NCBI GenBank assembly: GCA_034722995.1
Contig: JAYEOL010000052.1
Span: 1-44,567 of the forward strand
DNA length: 44,567 nucleotides
Source: Candidatus Cloacimonadota bacterium
GTDB taxonomy: Bacteria > Cloacimonadota > Cloacimonadia > JGIOTU-2
Direction: 5' to 3'
The translations under genes and the position numbers were made by a program. Below, in pieces: positions 16,858 through 27,757 of the stretch; position 1 is the stretch's first letter, and each line of letters opens with the position of its first letter. The notes under the pieces were generated by a model. That model had not been told where the DNA came from and searched no databases. It saw only the letters and a program-made list of their open reading frames with translations.

Positions 16858-18504
16858 TCATTTTCCTTTTATTATTTTCCAATTCTGGTCAGTTTCAGGT
16901 GTTATTGTCCCTATGTCTTTAATGTAATCTGTTAGAATGTTACGCATCTCTTCGCTTGATTGAAAAATTATCGGTGCACTCTTTGCACCTGCTGCATTTA
17001 TATGTCCACCGCCACCATTTGCGCGATAGCTATTTATTGCTACTTTGTATATTTGATTCATTTCAAGAGGTTTACCAGTTTGTAAAAATTTTAATTCTTT
17101 TATTCTTTTTCCAATTTCTTCAGTAGCATCAATCATATAACTAATGCCTTCTGCCATATCGTACTGATAGCCTGCGATATCGGGATTAGGATTGACATCA
17201 CATCCATCCCAGATATAGTAGCGAGAGGAATATTCCAGGAAATCTTTTATTTGCTGCCCCGTCATCTTTATGACATAGAGAAAATTCTCATAAGGATACA
17301 TAGCATAAATGTCTTTGACACGAAATGGACCAGGTGGTACGTATAAATTCTCATTAAAACAGGCAGCAAACGAAATATCCGCATCCGTATAATCCATTTG
17401 AGCTTTATTTATGATTTCAATCATTGGAGTATCCTTGAAACGAGAATATTTTCCCGTTAAAGTATCAGTAAGTATTGCAATTTCACCTCGGATATACTCA
17501 AGCATTTTGTTATGATAATATTCTGTGAGTTTCAAGATTTCTTCTGCAGGTTCTTCATCTTCAACTGATTCAACCCATCCATCTTTATCTATAATTTTCC
17601 AGGTACCTTCAACTTGTTCAAGAATTAGTCTTGCAACACCTAAATTTTTAGCCCAACATCCAGAATTTATTTGTAACGGTTTATTTAGACTTTTTTCCTT
17701 GCTCATATATTTTAAACCCTGTTTATAGTCATTCGGAACAATTTTATGTGAATGACCACCAAAAACAATATCAAATTCCGGAATCTTATCGGCAACTAAG
17801 CCTGAAGCGTTAGCAACAGGCAAGCCTAATTTCTCCGATTTATAGGCGTCTTCTTTTGCATTGAAACCAGAATGAAAAAGTCCTACCAAGATATCTACTC
17901 TGGGATATAAAATTGTCGCAAACTTTTGTGCTGTTTTAACCATATCTTTCCAGGTAATTCCAGGATAATAGGTCGTATCAAGCATAGTAGGTATGCCAGG
18001 AGTTGTTAAGCCAATAATACCGATTAAAAAGTCGTTTTCTTTAACTATTGTATATGGTTTGAAAAATGTTGTTCCATCATCTAATTCTGAATTTGCAGAG
18101 AGCCAGGGGAAATCAGACTCTTTCTCAACACGAGTGTATACAGTAACTCCTTGTTCAATTTCATGATTACCTACTGCAAACGCATCATAATCCATATGAT
18201 TCATTGTTAGAATAAGAGGGTTTGGTTTATCTGTTTCTATTTTGTTAAAATAGTGAGCAAGAGGGGTTCCCTGAAGCACATCACCAGCGTCAACTAAAAT
18301 TACATTATTATGTTTTGCACGATATTGCTTAATTCTGGAATAGACTTGTGCAAAACCCACTTTTGCAGGCTGGTCATTAAAGTAGTCGTATGGATAAATT
18401 CTACCGTGTACATCTGTTGTCTGTAAGATATACAATGTATCAATTTGTTGACTAAATAAGCAAGTTGAAATAAAGAAAAAGATGATAACAATGATTTTTT
18501 TCAT
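16858..18504 (-). CDS. Exported 5'-nucleotidase / cyclic phosphodiesterase (UshA/CpdB-like)
   Basis: Periplasmic metallophosphoesterase that releases nucleosides and phosphate from nucleotides. A signal peptide ('IIVIIFFFISTCLFSQ') is followed by the calcineurin-like domain: 'TTDVHGRIYPYD' near 29-40, 'LVDAGDVLQGTP', 'AVGNHEIEQG' and 'FGGHSHKIVP', carrying the two-metal ligands. The 5_nucleotid_C domain fills the second half ('YPYENFLYVIKMTGQQIKDFLE', ending near 'YRANGGGGHI'). At 548 residues it is full length. A GAGGAA site precedes the ATG at 18504. Whether it prefers 5'-nucleotides or 2',3'-cyclic nucleotides cannot be told from sequence. Confidence 0.9.
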   Translation of the reverse strand: MKKIIVIIFFFISTCLFSQQIDTLYILQTTDVHGRIYPYDYFNDQPAKVGFAQVYSRIKQYRAKHNNVILVDAGDVLQGTPLAHYFNKIETDKPNPLILTMNHMDYDAFAVGNHEIEQGVTVYTRVEKESDFPWLSANSELDDGTTFFKPYTIVKENDFLIGIIGLTTPGIPTMLDTTYYPGITWKDMVKTAQKFATILYPRVDILVGLFHSGFNAKEDAYKSEKLGLPVANASGLVADKIPEFDIVFGGHSHKIVPNDYKQGLKYMSKEKSLNKPLQINSGCWAKNLGVARLILEQVEGTWKIIDKDGWVESVEDEEPAEEILKLTEYYHNKMLEYIRGEIAILTDTLTGKYSRFKDTPMIEIINKAQMDYTDADISFAACFNENLYVPPGPFRVKDIYAMYPYENFLYVIKMTGQQIKDFLEYSSRYYIWDGCDVNPNPDIAGYQYDMAEGISYMIDATEEIGKRIKELKFLQTGKPLEMNQIYKVAINSYRANGGGGHINAAGAKSAPIIFQSSEEMRNILTDYIKDIGTITPETDQNWKIIKGK

Positions 18505-18536
18505 AATTTTCCTCTTTTGTGTTTTCTTATAGTGAT

Positions 18537-18821
18537 TTATTTATTTTTATATTTTTCTTTTTTCATTATCTCTTTAATCTTTTTTTCTTCCCACTCTTTT
18601 CCAAATATTCCATGTGTTCCAAATGTGCTAAAGCCATGTGCAAATAATCCAATTCCCCAACCCAAAAGGGGCCAATAAAACCAGAAGTTATGGGGAGTAG
18701 TAATAATGTTTATTATGAATATTCCAATGTTTACAATTATATAAACAAATAAATGCTGATAAAAAGCCCTTATTTCAGTAACTCTCTGTTTTGCTCGTTT
18801 GTAATCTTCATTTTCATTCAT
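18537..18821 (-). CDS. 2TM domain protein
   Basis: A 94-residue protein of the 2TM family (PF13239 type): an acidic/basic N-terminal helix ('YKRAKQRVTEIRAFYQHLFVYI'), two transmembrane segments separated by 'TPHNFWFYWPLLGWGIGLFAHG', and a charged C-terminal tail ('FGKEWEEKKIKEIMKKEK'). Family members are often found as small membrane proteins or fused to histidine kinases; no function is known for this one. A strong AGGAGA lies just upstream of the ATG at 18821. Confidence 0.85.
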   Translation of the reverse strand: MNENEDYKRAKQRVTEIRAFYQHLFVYIIVNIGIFIINIITTPHNFWFYWPLLGWGIGLFAHGFSTFGTHGIFGKEWEEKKIKEIMKKEKYKNK

Positions 18822-18845
18822 GTTGTCTCTCCTCTCTTATTCTTT

Positions 18846-18875
18846 GATTCAATCAATTATGATTCAATCAATTAT
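18846..18875. repeat. Two-copy 15-bp tandem repeat
   Basis: GATTCAATCAATTAT occurs twice in exact tandem, in the short spacer between two minus-strand genes. Confidence 0.9.
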
Positions 18876-18901
18876 CTAAAGAAGTTTTTTTGTCCACTAA
18901 T

Positions 18902-19480
18902 TTACTTTTTCATAAAAATATATTTATAAAATCTCCGATTATATATAAGATGGAAAATTCCAATTACCATCATCACGATGCCAGACTCAACATGCCAGAA
19001 TAAGATGTTAAATGGTAAAGATATTGGTAATCCAAAATTTACTCTTATTATTAGTAGGATTCCTAAAAGAGAAGAAACCATAAAACTTATTAATAGAATA
19101 CAATTCCAGATTATTAAATGTGTTACACGAGTAAAAATTTTAAGTTTAAATAAAGTAAATGTGATTAGATATAATACAATTAACACAATAGAGATTGGAA
19201 TAAAGTGATATTTTCTTACGAGGAGTTCTTTTTCGGTTTCTAAAATTCCAATATCAACTTCTCGTTTATTTGTAAGAGAATCTGAAATCTCTTTTGAGAT
19301 TTTTTCTCTATTTTCTGGAGCAGGTTGTGAACGGTCACAGATGCTGTTACTGTCAGTATCTATGTATGCCCCACAAATTCCAGGGTATGGACAGTTTTTT
19401 TGTCCAAAAGGACAGTCGTCCCAGGCAAAGAGAGTAGAAAATATAAAAATACCTATAAAAAGAATGAGTAATTTTTTCAT
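18902..19480 (-). CDS. Exported protein with Cys-rich Ca-binding-like segment and DUF4405-like membrane domain
   Basis: A 192-residue protein. The preferred ATG at 19480 places a signal peptide at the N-terminus ('KKLLILFIGIFIFSTLFAW'); the frame is open 13 codons further upstream. The mature N-terminus has 'CPFGQKNCPYPGICGAY' followed by 'DTDSNSICDRSQP', a calcium-loop-like, cysteine-paired segment. Three membrane segments follow, with histidines in 'VTHLIIWN', 'FWHVESG' and 'GIFHLIYNRRFYK'. This resembles DUF4405 / cytochrome b561-type haem-binding membrane domains. A redox role is plausible but not demonstrated. Confidence 0.6.
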   Translation of the reverse strand: MKKLLILFIGIFIFSTLFAWDDCPFGQKNCPYPGICGAYIDTDSNSICDRSQPAPENREKISKEISDSLTNKREVDIGILETEKELLVRKYHFIPISIVLIVLYLITFTLFKLKIFTRVTHLIIWNCILLISFMVSSLLGILLIIRVNFGLPISLPFNILFWHVESGIVMMVIGIFHLIYNRRFYKYIFMKK

Positions 19481-19537
19481 TATGAAACAAAAAAAATTTA
19501 TAGACATAATTTCAGGCAAGTTTTATTTATAACTAAT

Positions 19538-19731
19538 ATGAGTTTTATTCAAGTAAGAGATCTCAGTTTTCATTACGAAACGCAAAGTGAAGACATCTGG
19601 ATATTGATACTCGTGAGTCTCTGGAAAATTCTTTATCACAATTTAATGGAACACTTATCTTTGTCTCGCACGATAGATATTTTATCAATAAGCTGGCAAC
19701 GAATATTATAAATTTGGATAATTTGAAATAA
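19538..19731 (+). pseudogene. ABC-F ATPase relic with large internal deletion
   Basis: An ATG at 19538 opens 'MSFIQVRDLSFHYE', the usual start of an ABC-F (Uup/EttA-type) ATPase. About 50 bases later, in a shifted frame, the sequence reads 'HLDIDTRESLENSLSQF' then 'GTLIFVSHDRYFINKLATNI', the D-loop and switch-His region of such a protein. It stops at 19731. The Walker A, signature and Walker B regions and the second ATPase domain are missing. This is therefore a remnant of a gene that would normally encode several hundred residues. It lies 5 bases before the next gene. Confidence 0.8.
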
Positions 19732-19735
19732 TTTT

Positions 19736-20698
19736 ATGAAACGGAACACAGAATTTCAAAAATTTAGGATTTCATTATTTTTACTAATTGGTATTGCTAT
19801 TATTTTCTTTACTGCAGTTTCTCTCTCATCAGAAATTCTATCAAGCCGTTATTTATTTATAACTTTTCATAAAGATGAAAGAAAAGTTGCCGAAAAGATA
19901 TTACCACAATTCTCAGAAATTGTTGAGTCAGTTAATAGAGAAGTGGGATTTTATCCCGATATATCGGGAAAAGTCAAGTTAATCTTATGTCATAGTAAAA
20001 AAGATTTTAAAGAATATATTTTGAGGTTTAAAGATTTGCCGGAAAGGAGCCAGGCATTTGCTATTCCACAAAAGGCTTTAATAATAATTCGTAATCCAAG
20101 AGATATGCAGATAAATAGCAATTTCTTCCAGGTTTTGACACACGAATATAATCACATATTGTTGCACAATATAGCAAAGGACATTTCTATTCCACTTTGG
20201 TTTGATGAAGGATTTGCTCAATACTTTGCTAAACAGTGGGATATAAGAAGAGAGTTTATATTTGTCAGAAATGGGATTATAGGAAATTTATTAGATCTTA
20301 ATGCATATAATTATAAATATCCTGAATTTCAAGACCAGGCAGAAATATTTTATTTACAGAGCTATTACACAATAAAATATATGATAAACAGATTTTCAAA
20401 GGAAAAATTTCAGGATTTTTTAGAGGCTTTACAGACCTCTAAAGATTTTGATAGAACTTTTTTTGATATTTTTCAGATTCAATTGTATAGATTTATAGTT
20501 GATGCAAGAAAGTCAATAAAGACACATACAATTTTAACAGTCTTTTATTCTGGATTTGGATTACTTTGGACGATTATACCGATACTCGTACTTATTGCAT
20601 ATGTTAGAAAAAAAATGTTAGGAAAGAGGGTAAAGGAGATATGGGATAGAGAGGAAAATTCGGATAAAGATTTTCCATCGAAAGAAAATGGGCTATAA
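19736..20698 (+). CDS. Membrane-anchored MA-like zinc metalloprotease
   Basis: A 320-residue protein with an N-terminal membrane anchor or signal segment ('ISLFLLIGIAIIFFTAVSL'), a gluzincin catalytic core and a C-terminal transmembrane helix ('LLWTIIPILVLIAYV') with a basic/acidic tail. The zinc site is 'HEYNH' (136-140) with the downstream Glu in 'WFDEGFAQYFAK', as in peptidase MA-like families. The substrate is unknown. Odd feature: the perfect palindrome TCCCGATATATCGGGA (19954-19969), also scattered in intergenic DNA, lies inside the gene and encodes 'YPDISGK'. It directly follows an ABC-F relic. Confidence 0.8.
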   Translation: MKRNTEFQKFRISLFLLIGIAIIFFTAVSLSSEILSSRYLFITFHKDERKVAEKILPQFSEIVESVNREVGFYPDISGKVKLILCHSKKDFKEYILRFKDLPERSQAFAIPQKALIIIRNPRDMQINSNFFQVLTHEYNHILLHNIAKDISIPLWFDEGFAQYFAKQWDIRREFIFVRNGIIGNLLDLNAYNYKYPEFQDQAEIFYLQSYYTIKYMINRFSKEKFQDFLEALQTSKDFDRTFFDIFQIQLYRFIVDARKSIKTHTILTVFYSGFGLLWTIIPILVLIAYVRKKMLGKRVKEIWDREENSDKDFPSKENGL

Positions 20699-20993
20699 GG
20701 CTGTAGATTTACAATGATTAACATTGAATCAATTTACAGTTCAAAGACCTTCAAGGTTTTCAAAACCTTGAAGGTCTCTAGTGTTGGCAGAGTCGTCACA
20801 GACCATTCCGTGACGGAAACCTATAAACTTATGGTTCAGGTAATATACCTGAACCAGCAGGGTATTAATAAAAAAAAGCGAGAGCATTTCATTCTTGCTT
20901 TTCAAATTATAGTGACGGATGTGCTCATCCGTTTGATAGAGCTTAGGAGATATATGCATTGGCCTAAAATTTGCTATGATTTCGTAAGATATT
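20699..20993. repeat. Intergenic hairpin cluster
   Basis: No gene is supported. AGACCTTCAAGGTTTT (20745-20760) is perfectly inverted at 20762-20777, GGTTCAGGTA/TACCTGAACC forms a hairpin at 20833-20855, and 20788-20820 is a near copy of 6205-6236. The region separates two converging genes; the hairpins could also act as transcription stops. Confidence 0.75.
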
Positions 20994-21884
20994 TCATCCA
21001 AGCGTCACCATTACTACTCCAGAAAATGCCATTATCATTCCAATAAATTTTCGCAATGTGAATTTTTCTTTTAAGAAAATAGCAGCAAATATTAATACAA
21101 ATATCACACTCGTTTGATTAATTGCAGCGGCAATACTGGCATATGTAAATTTTATTCCTCCCATCCAGGTAAACATTGCAAAATAATTTCCAAGTATTGC
21201 TCCGGGAAGCATATATTTCCAATTTTTTGAGGGACGAAATGCACTAAAGAGTTCTTTTCTTCTTGGATGAAATAACGCTATAATACTCATTACAATTGCA
21301 GCAACAACAAGTCTTATCATAGTTACCCAGAGGATTGGTGCTCTGTTCAAAAGTGGTTTTATCATTACGATGCTAACTGCCATAAGTGCAATTGATAGGG
21401 ACCCCAGTAATATTCCAAGAATTAGATTTTTTCTTGGTATTGAATGGTTTGGCAATCTGAGAGATGAGATTAATATTGCACTAATAATCATTAGGGCACC
21501 CAAGAGTTGTGTATAACTTAAACGCTCACCTAAAAAGAAGAAGGTGAGCCCAATGACTATTGGTGTATAAAGGCAGTCAACAATTGCTAATAAACCAGCA
21601 CCTAATAGGTTAAGACTTTTGAAAAAAAGAGTGTCTGCAATTACAACCCCAATAATTCCACTTATTATTAATAATAAATAATCTTTAATAGGTGCTGGTA
21701 GCAAAAGGGTTCTATGCATAACCAAAAAAGTGAATAAAAAAAGTGCAGAGCAAACGGAATTTTTGAACAAGTTCAGTGAGAGTGGTTCAGTAGATTCACC
21801 GCTTTTTCTGAACAAGATAACCGCTGTTGCCCAAATGATTGCGCAAATTAACGATAAAATTTCACCGGAATATGGAATGCTCAT
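20994..21884 (-). CDS. EamA/DMT family transporter
   Basis: A 296-residue inner-membrane protein with ten predicted transmembrane helices in two EamA repeats, typical of drug/metabolite transporters. Visible are 'LICAIIWATAVILFRKSG' at the start, 'GVVIADTLFFKSL', 'FFFLGERLSYTQLLGALMIISA' closing the first repeat, and 'AIFLKEKFTLRKFIGMIMAFSGV' closing the second. The substrate is not predictable. The frame opens at a TTG at 21914, but that stretch is repeat-like (AAATGTCAAATTCAAAAT), so the ATG at 21884 ('MSIPYSGEILS') is chosen. Confidence 0.88.
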   Translation of the reverse strand: MSIPYSGEILSLICAIIWATAVILFRKSGESTEPLSLNLFKNSVCSALFLFTFLVMHRTLLLPAPIKDYLLLIISGIIGVVIADTLFFKSLNLLGAGLLAIVDCLYTPIVIGLTFFFLGERLSYTQLLGALMIISAILISSLRLPNHSIPRKNLILGILLGSLSIALMAVSIVMIKPLLNRAPILWVTMIRLVVAAIVMSIIALFHPRRKELFSAFRPSKNWKYMLPGAILGNYFAMFTWMGGIKFTYASIAAAINQTSVIFVLIFAAIFLKEKFTLRKFIGMIMAFSGVVMVTLG

Positions 21885-22140
21885 AGATTGAGAAATATCA
21901 AATGTCAAATTCAAAATACCAAATAAAATTCAAAATCCAAATGTCAAAAGTAAAAATAATTTTGTTATTTTTAACTTTTGGACTTTGTTTGTTATTTGTC
22001 ATTTGCCCGTCCTCCGCAGAAGCTCTGCTTCGGAGGATGGATAATTTGGATTTTATTTGACATTTGTTATTTGTTCACCCTGTGGAATACGAAGTCCCGA
22101 TATAATCGGGATTCCACAGGGTAAATTTGTAATTTTTGTT
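21885..22140. repeat. Intergenic repeats between EamA and gpsA
   Basis: AT-rich words of the CAAATGTCAAAT / AAATTCAAAATCCAAA type occur on both strands. A CTCCGCAGAAG/CTTCGGAG hairpin lies near 22012. A larger hairpin near 22078-22124 has CCCTGTGGAAT arms around the palindrome TCCCGATATAATCGGGA (22095-22111). The same nested design occurs near 912-968. Confidence 0.7.
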
Positions 22141-23142
22141 TTAGAATTCGTCTTCACTTTTTGCTGAACGAGTCATAAGTCTCTTTAATCCTGCTTGAGG
22201 TGAAAGGTCATTGAAAAGAATATTGTATATTTCATTAGTGATAGGCATTTCAATACTCATCTTTCTGCCTAATTTATATGCTGCCTGTGTGGTTTTGATT
22301 CCTTCTGCAATCATCTCCATACTTTCTGTTATTTCTTTTAAGGTTTTGCCTTTAGCAAGCTGTTCGCCCACAAATCTATTTCGGCTATACTTGCTTTCAC
22401 AGGTAACTATAAGATCGCCAATCCCGGAAATACCTGAAAATGTATGTGGATTTGCACCACATTTTATACCTAAACGAGTAATCTCGCGAAGACCCCGGGT
22501 AATCAAAGCGGCTTTGGAACTATCGCCCAAATTCATACCATCAGCAATTCCTGCACCGATTGCAATGACATTTTTTAATGATGCTCCTAATTCAACTCCA
22601 ATTATATCAGCACTAGTATAAACTCTGAAATGATTAGTCATAAATATTTTTTGGATTTCGTTTGCGAAATCTTCACTGATAGATGCGGCAACGATTGTAG
22701 CAGGTAATTTTTTGCTAACTTCTTCTGCATGGGTTGGGCCAGATAAGGCGGAGATGTTTTCTGGCAGCGCATTTGTTTCATCAATAATGACTTGAGACAT
22801 TCTCATTAATGTGTCAATCTCCAATCCTTTAGTTACGCTTACTATATGTTTGCATTTTAGTTCACTCTTAACTTTGGAAATAGTGTTTCGGACGAACTGC
22901 GAAGGCACAGCTATCACAGTAATGTCACCAGAAGAAACAGTCTCGTTAAGATCGTTGGTCACCATTAAATTTTCAGGAAAGGGACAATCTGGAAGAAAGA
23001 ATTTGTTTATACGATTTTTTTGCATTTTTACGGCACGTTCTCTTATCCACTCCCAACCTTTAACAGAGAATCCTTTTTCTGCAAGAAGAATGGCTAATGT
23101 CGTGCCCCAACTTCCCATACCAATTACTGAAATATTTTTCAT
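22141..23142 (-). CDS. gpsA: Glycerol-3-phosphate dehydrogenase [NAD(P)+]
   Basis: Reduces dihydroxyacetone phosphate to sn-glycerol-3-phosphate for phospholipid synthesis. The 333-residue protein starts with the Rossmann motif 'GMGSWGTTLAILLAEKG'. It continues with 'VIAVPSQFVRNTI', 'KGLEIDTLMRMSQVI', 'LSGPTHAEEVSKKLPAT' and the catalytic/substrate region 'GASLKNVIAIGAGIADGMNLGDSSKAALITRGL', all typical of GpsA. An AAGGAAG site seven bases from the ATG at 23142 supports the start. It is divergent from the clpB heat-shock unit. Confidence 0.97.
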   Translation of the reverse strand: MKNISVIGMGSWGTTLAILLAEKGFSVKGWEWIRERAVKMQKNRINKFFLPDCPFPENLMVTNDLNETVSSGDITVIAVPSQFVRNTISKVKSELKCKHIVSVTKGLEIDTLMRMSQVIIDETNALPENISALSGPTHAEEVSKKLPATIVAASISEDFANEIQKIFMTNHFRVYTSADIIGVELGASLKNVIAIGAGIADGMNLGDSSKAALITRGLREITRLGIKCGANPHTFSGISGIGDLIVTCESKYSRNRFVGEQLAKGKTLKEITESMEMIAEGIKTTQAAYKLGRKMSIEMPITNEIYNILFNDLSPQAGLKRLMTRSAKSEDEF

Positions 23143-23219
23143 TTAGTGACTTCCTTTATTTTCATAATTTTTTTACTATAATTAGAAGGATGATAAATAT
23201 GTTTCAAGTTTTTTGAAAA

Positions 23220-23246
23220 TTAGCACTTTTTATTAAAGAGTGCTAA
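23220..23246 (+). promoter_or_regulatory. CIRCE operator (HrcA binding site)
   Basis: TTAGCACTT-N9-GAGTGCTAA matches the CIRCE consensus TTAGCACTC-N9-GAGTGCTAA with a single mismatch in the left arm. It lies directly upstream of the clpB promoter, so the clpB-groL unit is very probably repressed by HrcA. No hrcA gene is in the window. Confidence 0.93.
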
Positions 23247-23252
23247 AATAAT

Positions 23253-23281
23253 TTGACATTCATTTTAGTAAGAATTATATT
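23253..23281 (+). promoter_or_regulatory. Sigma-70-type promoter of clpB-groL
   Basis: TTGACA (23253-23258) and TATATT (23276-23281) are separated by 17 bases. The promoter sits 6 bases after the CIRCE operator and 34 bases before the clpB start codon. Confidence 0.8.
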
Positions 23282-23315
23282 TTCTATAAATGAAGAAAGA
23301 ATCTAAAATATAAAG

Positions 23316-25928
23316 ATGAATATAAATAAATTTACATTAAAAGCACAAGAAGCTATTCAGTCAGCTATTCAACTAGCTCAAGAATTTGGGCATCAAGAGA
23401 TTTCTCCTGCACATATCCTGGCTGTGCTTGTGAAACAACAAGATGGGATTATTCCATCTATTTTAAACAAATCTCTATCATATCGGGATAAAGAAAATTT
23501 TTATAAAGATATTGAAACAATTTTAAATAAAAAACCTCAAATCTCTGGTGGAACACATCAGCCTTATCTATCTGCAGAACTGAATAAAATTTTTAATGAT
23601 GCACAAAAAGAAGCAGATAGATTAAAAGATGAATATCTCAGCACAGAACATATCTTCCTTGCAACAATTAGAGATAAGAATGAACTTACAAATTTGTATA
23701 AAAAGTATAATATTTCTGAAAAGGATGTTTTGCAAGTATTAAAAGAAATTCGTGGAAATCAGAGAATTACAGACCAGAATCCAGAGGCAAAATATCAGGC
23801 ATTAGAAAAATATGCGAGAAATATTACGGACTTAGCAAGAAAGGGCAAATTAGACCCAGTTATTGGACGGGATGAAGAAATCCGTTCGGTTATGGAGATC
23901 CTCTCCCGTCGCAGAAAGAACAATCCTGTGTTAATTGGTGAGGCTGGTGTTGGTAAAACCGCCATTGTAGAGGGATTGGCAAGCAGAATTGTTGAAAACG
24001 ATGTGCCAGAAACTCTAAAAAATAAAGATATAATTGAATTAGATATGGGAGCACTCCTTGCTGGAGCAAAGTTCAGAGGAGAATTTGAGGACAGATTAAA
24101 GGCTGTATTAAAAGAGGTGCAAGCTGCTCAGGGCAAAATAATACTTTTTATTGACGAGTTGCACACAGTTGTTGGAGCCGGTGCTACTGAAGGAGCTATT
24201 GATGCCTCAAATATGCTAAAACCTGCTCTGGCAAGAGGTGATTTGCATTGTATTGGAGCAACAACATTGAATGAATACAGAAAATATATTGAAAAAGATG
24301 CTGCATTAGAGCGAAGATTTCAACCTATAATGGTCTTTGAACCTGATGTAAATGATACTGTTTCAATATTAAGAGGAATCAAAGAAAAGTATGAAATCCA
24401 TCATGGAGTAAAAATTAAGGATTCGGCTATTATTGCAGCTGCTACACTCTCCGAACGATACATAACAGACCGTTTCCTACCAGATAAGGCAATTGACCTG
24501 ATTGATGAAGCTTGTGCTCACATTCGTTTACAAATTGATAGTTTGCCTGCTGAATTGGATGAGATAGAAAGAAAAATTCGTCAGTTGCAAATTGAAAATC
24601 ATTCACTTCGTAAGGAAAAAGATGTGAAGTCCATTGCCCGACAAAAGGAGATTCAGAAAAAATTGGCGGTATTGCAGGAAAAATCAAATCATATTAGAAC
24701 ACGATGGAATCTTGAAAAAGAAATAATTAGCAACACAAGAAGACTTAAAGAAGAGATTGATAGTGCTAAAATTGAGATGCAAAAGGCAGAGAGAGAGGGG
24801 AATCTTACAAAGGCGGCGGAGCTAAAGTATGGCAGATTAAGAGAACTTACCAGGAAATTAGAAGAGAAGAACCATAAATTAGAAAACCTTCAAAAAGATA
24901 CTCGAATCTTAAAAGAAGAGATTGATGCGAATGATATTGCTGAGATTGTTTCTAAATGGACTCATATTCCTGTTTCAAAAATGCTTGAGAGCGAAACCAG
25001 TAAGCTTTTGCGTATGGAAGAGGAATTGCATAAACGAGTTGTTGGACAGGATGAGGCTATAAATGCTGTTGCAAATGCCATTCGTAGGAATCGTGCCGGG
25101 ATTAGTCCTGAACATCGCCCAATTGGAACTTTTATGTTTCTTGGTCCAACTGGTGTTGGTAAAACTGAATTAGCAAAAATTCTGGCAAAATTTCTGTTCA
25201 ATTCAGAAAAAGCTATGATTCGTATTGATATGTCAGAATTTATGGAAAGACATACTGTTTCTAAATTAGTTGGTGCTCCTCCCGGATATGTTGGATATGA
25301 AGAAGGCGGTCAATTAACAGAAGCAGTAAGAAGAAGACCCTACAGTGTGATTTTATTTGATGAAATTGAAAAAGCTCACCACGATGTTTTTAATATCCTA
25401 CTTCAGATAATGGAAGATGGAAGACTTACTGATGGACAAGGCAGGACAGTAGATTTTTCAAATACTGCGATAATTATGACATCCAATATTGCTTCCGAGC
25501 AGTTTTTCAATGAGAATAGCAAGAATGAAGTTTCACGACCAGTTTTGATGAAAGCTTTGCAAGCAAATTTTCGTCCAGAATTCCTTAACCGTCTTGATGA
25601 GATAATAATTTTCCATAGACTGACTGAAGATGATTTAGTTAAGATTCTTGACATTCAAATTGCTGATTTACGAGAAAGATTATCACATCAAGGTCTGGGG
25701 TTGGAGATTTCTGAACCAGCTAAGAAATATATAGCACAACACGGTTTTGATTCGCAGTATGGAGCAAGGCCTTTAAAAAGACTTATTCAAAAAGAAGTTG
25801 AAAACAAAATTGCTATTGAATTACTAAAAGGTTCGCACACAAATAAGAATACAATTCAAGATTCTGATAAAACAGATAGAGTTTTTATTGACATCCAAAA
25901 TGGGAAAATTTCTATTTTGGTAAAATGA
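23316..25928 (+). CDS. clpB: ATP-dependent disaggregase ClpB
   Basis: Hexameric AAA+ chaperone that pulls proteins out of aggregates with DnaK. The 870 residues contain the Clp N-domain (1 to about 145), AAA-1 with Walker A 'GEAGVGKT' (about 208) and '[10 protein letters not shown]', the ClpB-specific coiled-coil middle domain (about 405-545, Glu/Lys-rich), and AAA-2 with Walker A 'GPTGVGKT' (about 610) and '[11 protein letters not shown]'. The middle domain distinguishes ClpB from ClpA and ClpC. No strong Shine-Dalgarno is seen before the ATG. groL follows 36 bases downstream with no terminator between, so both genes should share the CIRCE-regulated promoter. Confidence 0.97.
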   Translation: MNINKFTLKAQEAIQSAIQLAQEFGHQEISPAHILAVLVKQQDGIIPSILNKSLSYRDKENFYKDIETILNKKPQISGGTHQPYLSAELNKIFNDAQKEADRLKDEYLSTEHIFLATIRDKNELTNLYKKYNISEKDVLQVLKEIRGNQRITDQNPEAKYQALEKYARNITDLARKGKLDPVIGRDEEIRSVMEILSRRRKNNPVLIGEAGVGKTAIVEGLASRIVENDVPETLKNKDIIELDMGALLAGAKFRGEFEDRLKAVLKEVQAAQGKIILFIDELHTVVGAGATEGAIDASNMLKPALARGDLHCIGATTLNEYRKYIEKDAALERRFQPIMVFEPDVNDTVSILRGIKEKYEIHHGVKIKDSAIIAAATLSERYITDRFLPDKAIDLIDEACAHIRLQIDSLPAELDEIERKIRQLQIENHSLRKEKDVKSIARQKEIQKKLAVLQEKSNHIRTRWNLEKEIISNTRRLKEEIDSAKIEMQKAEREGNLTKAAELKYGRLRELTRKLEEKNHKLENLQKDTRILKEEIDANDIAEIVSKWTHIPVSKMLESETSKLLRMEEELHKRVVGQDEAINAVANAIRRNRAGISPEHRPIGTFMFLGPTGVGKTELAKILAKFLFNSEKAMIRIDMSEFMERHTVSKLVGAPPGYVGYEEGGQLTEAVRRRPYSVILFDEIEKAHHDVFNILLQIMEDGRLTDGQGRTVDFSNTAIIMTSNIASEQFFNENSKNEVSRPVLMKALQANFRPEFLNRLDEIIIFHRLTEDDLVKILDIQIADLRERLSHQGLGLEISEPAKKYIAQHGFDSQYGARPLKRLIQKEVENKIAIELLKGSHTNKNTIQDSDKTDRVFIDIQNGKISILVK

Positions 25929-25943
25929 GAATATAATAATTAA

Positions 25944-27599
<1,656 letters not shown>

Positions 27600-27678
27600 G
27601 AATCAAGTAGCACGGAACTCCGTTCCGTAAAAGCCAAAAGGCAAAAATTAAAAGGCAAAAGTAAAAAATGAAAAATCT

Positions 27679-27724
27679 AAGCGGTGTCTAAGTTCAAAAA
27701 CTTGTGGATACCGCTTTTTATTTT
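27679..27724 (+). terminator. Terminator of the clpB-groL unit
   Basis: AAGCGGTGTCTAAGTT pairs with AACTTGTGGATACCGCTT around a short A-rich loop (with wobble pairs), followed by TTTTATTTT. It lies about 80 bases after the groL stop codon. Confidence 0.8.
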
Positions 27725-27757
27725 GCTAAATAGCAATAATTAAAAAAAGGAGTTATG

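Noticed and set aside
20714-21046. A 110-codon plus-strand frame and an opposing 86-codon frame
   Set aside because: Both consist of the hairpin cluster and run into the EamA gene on the other strand; no coding character.
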